DNA of 64,000 nucleotides from Paenibacillus tyrphae (GTDB taxonomy: Bacteria > Bacillota > Bacilli > Paenibacillales > NBRC-103111), in assembly GCF_024158745.1 (NCBI RefSeq), contig NZ_JAMZAW010000027.1, positions 38,772 to 102,771 of the forward strand. The letters run 5' to 3'. The notes below the pieces were generated by a model. The model made no database searches. It saw only the letters and a program-made list of their open reading frames with translations, and had not been told where the DNA came from. The position numbers and the translations under genes are program-made. Below, piece after piece: positions 60,647-64,000 of this stretch (position 1 is the stretch's first letter; the number at the start of each line of letters is the position of its first letter).

Positions 60647-61819
60647 GTGGAACCGGGCGATGAAAAACAAACACTTGCAGGTCACCAAAAAATGCTCCGG
60701 CTGCTCATCATTGTATTTATGAGCGTACTGCTGATTCTTACGTTATACAGCAATACGCTATGGACGATGAATCTCCCCAGAGTTTGGACGGAGACCGGGA
60801 GACAAGGCCAGCTTGTTCAAAACTTTCGGGCCAGCGGAACGCTGCGGCCTGCCAACGAGATCGAGCTTTCAAGCACCCAGGGATGGACTGTAAGCAGCGT
60901 CCTCATTAAAGCAGGAGACCTGGTAAAGAAGGATCAAGTGCTGGTCACTTATGAAAATCGGGCCGCCGATAGCCTTCTGCAGGATGAGCAAGCGATGCTC
61001 GCACAGATGAGGCTAGAGCTGGAGGGGCCGAAGGAGCGTTACGTCGAAGCGATAAAAAACGACGACGATTCGGGTAAGCGCACCGCCAAACGGGAGATCG
61101 AGATCGCGCAGCTGAAAATCGGCGTTCAAGAGAGAAAGATAAGCAACTTACAGCAGAATATTGAAACCAATCGGCAAATCGTCGCGCCATTCGACGGCGT
61201 AGTCGCCAAGGTCAATGCAGTCCAGGGCATGCCATCTGCAAAAGATAGCTTCGATGTGCGTCTATCCAACACGAGCTTGGGGTACCAGGCTGCATTCCTG
61301 CTTCCCATCTCAGCCACCGAACAGCTGAAGCCCGGCGATAAGCTTAACGTGAACGTAAAAAGCCGCAACGTCACCAAACGAGTGGAAGGTACGGTTGCGG
61401 CAGTGGAATATTCCGATGCTAATGTCGGAGCAGCCTCTCCTATGTCACCGATTGAAGGAGGTGAGCAGCAGAAGGCAACGGCCACCAGGACCAGTCGCCT
61501 GCTTGTGACGGTGCACGGAGAAGAACTGCAAGGTGGCGAGCAAGCAAGTGTACATTTAACCGTTACATCGGCTGAAAAGGGCGGCATGCTCGTGTCGAAC
61601 AAGGCGATCCGTCATGCGAGCGGTAGCCCATACGTTTACGTGGTGGAGGAGAAAAAAGGGGCGCTTGGCAACACCTACCACCTCCGCAAGACGGAGATTG
61701 AAACAGGCGATGCGAATGACAGCGAAACCGTCGTGCTAGCCGGTGCATCTCCGAATCAAGCAATCGTCGTCGAAAGCAGTGAACCGTTAGTGGATGGGCA
61801 GAGAGTCAGAATGAAGTAG
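60647..61819 (+). CDS. HlyD/membrane-fusion-protein-like adaptor within a sugar ABC operon
   Basis: 390 residues from GTG 60647 (AGGGGGAA at 60632). One N-terminal TM (~16-36: MLRLLIIVFMSVLLILTL), then a lipoyl half-motif (SGTLRPANEIELSSTQGWTVSSVLIKAGDLVKKDQVLVTYE), an alpha-helical hairpin (~100-160), the second lipoyl half (IVAPFDGVVAKVNAVQGM) and a beta-barrel ending EPLVDGQRVRMK. This is the MacA/HlyD fold that normally pairs with an exporter, not with CUT1 permeases. Its position between permease and binding-protein genes with short spacing says it belongs to the same unit. Confidence 0.87.
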   Translation: MEPGDEKQTLAGHQKMLRLLIIVFMSVLLILTLYSNTLWTMNLPRVWTETGRQGQLVQNFRASGTLRPANEIELSSTQGWTVSSVLIKAGDLVKKDQVLVTYENRAADSLLQDEQAMLAQMRLELEGPKERYVEAIKNDDDSGKRTAKREIEIAQLKIGVQERKISNLQQNIETNRQIVAPFDGVVAKVNAVQGMPSAKDSFDVRLSNTSLGYQAAFLLPISATEQLKPGDKLNVNVKSRNVTKRVEGTVAAVEYSDANVGAASPMSPIEGGEQQKATATRTSRLLVTVHGEELQGGEQASVHLTVTSAEKGGMLVSNKAIRHASGSPYVYVVEEKKGALGNTYHLRKTEIETGDANDSETVVLAGASPNQAIVVESSEPLVDGQRVRMK

Positions 61820-61877
61820 AGCATATCCATACTAGAGTTTTTTGAACTCGCCATAATAAACGAAAGAAGGGTTTCTT

Positions 61878-63182
61878 TTGAAAAAATGGTTGACAGTACT
61901 CAGTTGCGCAGTACTAGCGATTTCCTCAACAGCATGCTCCAGCGGGAGCGATAAAACTACGAATAATGATACCAAGGAGCGCAAAAAAGTTGTCCTATCC
62001 GTGTATGAGGCGAGCGATTTCTACAAGCAGGCGAAGATGAAATTCGAGGAAAAGCATCCGGATCTGATGATTGAAATAAAGGAGTATGCAGCGGAAGGCG
62101 GGAGTGAGGAGGGGAAGCTTGAGAAATATGTTCAAACCACGAATACGCAGCTTCTTTCCGGTAAGGGAGCCGATTTGATCGATCTGGACGTGAGCGGGCT
62201 GCAAGTCGGGAAATACGTCAACAAAAACGCGCTCGTCAACCTGAATGAATTTATGAACAACGATAAGTCGTTCGATTCGAACCGCTATTATATGAACATT
62301 TTTGAACATGTCAAAATGAACGGCGGCCTTTACGCTCTGCCAACACGATTTTTTCTCGATACATTGGCCGGGGATTCCGGAGGCATCAAGAAAGCAGGAG
62401 TCCAAATTGACGATAAAGATTGGACGTGGAGTCAGTTCGCGAAAGCCGGAAAGCTGCTGAATAGCAAGGAGGGTCGCTATGCGATGGGAAATACGCCTCC
62501 TGAGCAAATGCTCGGCTATCTCGTTGCGGACAATTATTCGACACTGGTCGATACGTCCAAACGCAAAGCCGACTTTTTGTCGCCGTTCTTTACCGACCTG
62601 CTTAAGCAGGTGAAGACGATGTATGACGACAAAGTGATTACAGCGAGCCCGGTCAATTTCGGGGATGCTTATTTTTATCCATCTCTACTCATTTCACCGG
62701 AGGATTATTTTACAGGGCCTGCGCAATTTTTTGAGCAAGGAAAAGTGTATTCGAAGCCGCATGTGAACGGTCAGAAGTCGGGAGTTTCGTTCCAGGGGAA
62801 CAAGTCGATCGCTATGAACGCGAACTCGAAGGTTAAGCCGGAAGCTTGGGAGTTCATCAAGTTCCTGCTGTCCGAAGACGTTCAAGCACAGCCACGGCTG
62901 CAAGGGTTCTCCGTGAACAAGTCGGTCAATGAGAAGATATTGGGGGAATTGGCCGCTAAAGGCTCGGCGGCGACTTACTCAGGGACAGAAGTTCCTGTAT
63001 CTGCTGAGGGCATTCAAGCGCTGAAGCAAATGATTGCGGGCGCGAATATTTACATTACGGACGACGGCAAGATTCAATCTATTATAGCTGAAGAAGCCAA
63101 GGCATATTTCAGCGGACAGAAATCAGCCGATGACGTAGCCAAGTTGATCCAGAACCGTGTTACGACTTATATCAACGAATAA
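61878..63182 (+). CDS. Sugar ABC transporter substrate-binding lipoprotein
   Basis: 434 residues from TTG 61878 (GAAGGG upstream). Signal peptide KKWLTVLSCAVLAISSTACSSGSDK with lipidation Cys20; mature part is a family 1 solute-binding protein (KVVLSVYEASDFYKQAKMKFEEKHPDLMIEIKEYAAEGG; AWEFIKFLLSEDVQAQP). Binds the substrate for the permeases at 58867 and 59764. The sugar is unknown. Confidence 0.92.
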   Translation: MKKWLTVLSCAVLAISSTACSSGSDKTTNNDTKERKKVVLSVYEASDFYKQAKMKFEEKHPDLMIEIKEYAAEGGSEEGKLEKYVQTTNTQLLSGKGADLIDLDVSGLQVGKYVNKNALVNLNEFMNNDKSFDSNRYYMNIFEHVKMNGGLYALPTRFFLDTLAGDSGGIKKAGVQIDDKDWTWSQFAKAGKLLNSKEGRYAMGNTPPEQMLGYLVADNYSTLVDTSKRKADFLSPFFTDLLKQVKTMYDDKVITASPVNFGDAYFYPSLLISPEDYFTGPAQFFEQGKVYSKPHVNGQKSGVSFQGNKSIAMNANSKVKPEAWEFIKFLLSEDVQAQPRLQGFSVNKSVNEKILGELAAKGSAATYSGTEVPVSAEGIQALKQMIAGANIYITDDGKIQSIIAEEAKAYFSGQKSADDVAKLIQNRVTTYINE

Positions 63183-63216
63183 ATCCCACAAGCTCACAAA
63201 GAAAGGAAGATTTTCA

Positions 63217-63849
63217 ATGAAAAAATGGATGACATTCTCCCTGCTTGTTGTATTTACAGCCACGATGACGGGTTGTTTTGGAACCGAACAAGGCACGATG
63301 CCAAGCAAGGAATCAAGCAAGATGATCGATGGGCAACAAACACAAACCCAAGCGTCTACAACACAATCGTCCCCTGCGTCCCAATCGCCGAAGCCTGATA
63401 CTGCTGCGGTTGCAGACGGCAAGTCTGAAACAAAGCTTTTATTTTCCGAACAACTGGAAATTTTGATTCCAAAAGAGTTCAAAGAAAAATCAAACAAAAC
63501 AGGGGAGGTTATCTATAAGGATAAGAGCGAAGAAGTGACGATTAGGGTCCACCATGATCCCGAACAATCGACAACGGCTCGAGATATGGATCCACGTTTG
63601 CTGCAGAAGCTTGCTGCCATTATGAAAGAAAATTATACAGACGCCAAGCTGCTCCGTGAGGAAGTGATTAAAGTGAATGGCAAGCAGCTTATTGTTGTCG
63701 AAGCGGATTCTAAAGATAAATACGCCCTGAGATCGTGGGGATTTTTAAACGGAGAGTTTTTGGAAATCGAAATCACTTGCCCGGTAAAGAAGAAAGCGGA
63801 GTGGCAAGCCGTTGCAAACGATATCGTGAATTCGATCAAGATGAAGTAG
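63217..63849 (+). CDS. Putative lipoprotein of unknown function
   Basis: 210 residues from ATG 63217 (AAAGGAAG). Lipoprotein signal KKWMTFSLLVVFTATMTGCFGTEQ with Cys21, then a Ser/Thr/Gln-rich linker (~30-70), then a ~130-residue domain (EQLEILIPKEFKEKSNKTGE ... FLNGEFLEIEITCPVKKKAEWQAVANDIVNSIKMK) resembling small lipoproteins that detect or stabilise surface complexes. Last gene of the operon. Confidence 0.82.
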   Translation: MKKWMTFSLLVVFTATMTGCFGTEQGTMPSKESSKMIDGQQTQTQASTTQSSPASQSPKPDTAAVADGKSETKLLFSEQLEILIPKEFKEKSNKTGEVIYKDKSEEVTIRVHHDPEQSTTARDMDPRLLQKLAAIMKENYTDAKLLREEVIKVNGKQLIVVEADSKDKYALRSWGFLNGEFLEIEITCPVKKKAEWQAVANDIVNSIKMK

Positions 63850-63864
63850 CAGTCGCGTCACCAG

Positions 63865-63891
63865 CCACTTTCGCAGAAAGTGGTTTTGTTT
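63865..63891 (+). terminator. Terminator of the sugar ABC operon
   Basis: CCACTTTC GCA GAAAGTGG followed by TTTTGTTTT. Confidence 0.9.
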
Positions 63892-63937
63892 TGTCTGAAG
63901 ATAAAGGCGATTCAATGACTTAATAAGCCGAAAGTAG

Positions 63938-63999
63938 TTCTAGAAGGCAATAAGGCGTATGTTGTCGAATAACTCATAAACCACATTTGTAAGGAGCGA
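63938..63999 (+). repeat. 62-bp leader repeat, copy 2
   Basis: Near-identical to 25494-25554, again ending with AAGGAGCGA at the window edge, so a start codon is expected a few bases outside the window, perhaps of another YhaM-like gene. Confidence 0.9.
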
Positions 64000-64000
64000 C

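Overview
The window looks like a chromosomal piece of a Paenibacillaceae-type Firmicute (Paenibacillus or a close relative). The evidence is strong AGGAGG-type ribosome binding sites, frequent TTG/GTG starts, many WYL/DJ-1/VOC/MFS/two-component genes, a TE-reductase NRPS module and a Bacillales-type Cfr-family gene. No rRNA, tRNA, CRISPR array or prophage structural module was seen. Base composition looks patchy by eye: the NRPS end (1-4 kb) is GC-rich, while 20.5-23.5 kb and 35.5-48 kb are clearly AT-rich, which fits an accessory, mosaic region.

Layout. 1-4.9 kb: the 3' end of an N-methylating NRPS with a reductive release domain, a PLP decarboxylase overlapping it, and a DUF4097-like protein. 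5.2-9.1 kb: two divergent regulator/target pairs (TetR with nitroreductase, LysR with MFS) with visible operator-like palindromes. 9.2-12.2 kb: a 1005-aa WG-repeat/TPR/SUKH-like protein. 12.4-17.9 kb: a small membrane protein behind three copies of a 12-bp palindrome, then DJ-1, DUF2306 and DJ-1 genes divergent from a two-component system. 18.1-23.4 kb: a scar region with an interrupted secreted protein, an IS605/IS1341-type TnpB element with an internally shortened TnpB, a stub of a Tn554 TnpC-like gene, and two VOC genes carrying frameshift, stop and duplication lesions. 23.7-35 kb: serine hydrolase, YhaM-like HD/OB protein, a large secreted-effector-like protein with an LQRTFGN motif, MocR/EamA/thioesterase, ArsR/SRPBCC, and a short UvrA paralogue. 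35.5-41 kb: an anchored protein, MacB-like ABC transporter and two-component system. 41-45 kb: an APH-like kinase and a rifamycin phosphotransferase. 45-52.7 kb: sugar-lactonase/sugar-dehydrogenase genes, then a set resembling EboC, EboF and EboB followed by an HpaB-type flavin hydroxylase; three of these are broken by indels. 52.9-58.3 kb: unknown protein, Lrp, serine hydrolase, MFS, an attenuator-like leader with the C-terminal stub of an ABC-F gene, and a Cfr-family 23S rRNA methylase. 58.8-64 kb: a sugar ABC importer operon (two permeases, binding protein) with an unusual HlyD-like adaptor and a lipoprotein.

Two themes stand out. One is antibiotic response and detoxification: Cfr-like, ABC-F stub with leader, Rph, short UvrA, MFS pumps, serine hydrolases and an ABC/TCS module. 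The other is decay: about ten broken genes or gene stubs, several explained by a single indel. Whether the single-base homopolymer cases are biological or sequencing errors cannot be decided from the sequence alone, but the 5-bp tandem duplication and 4-bp deletion are hard to explain as base-calling errors.
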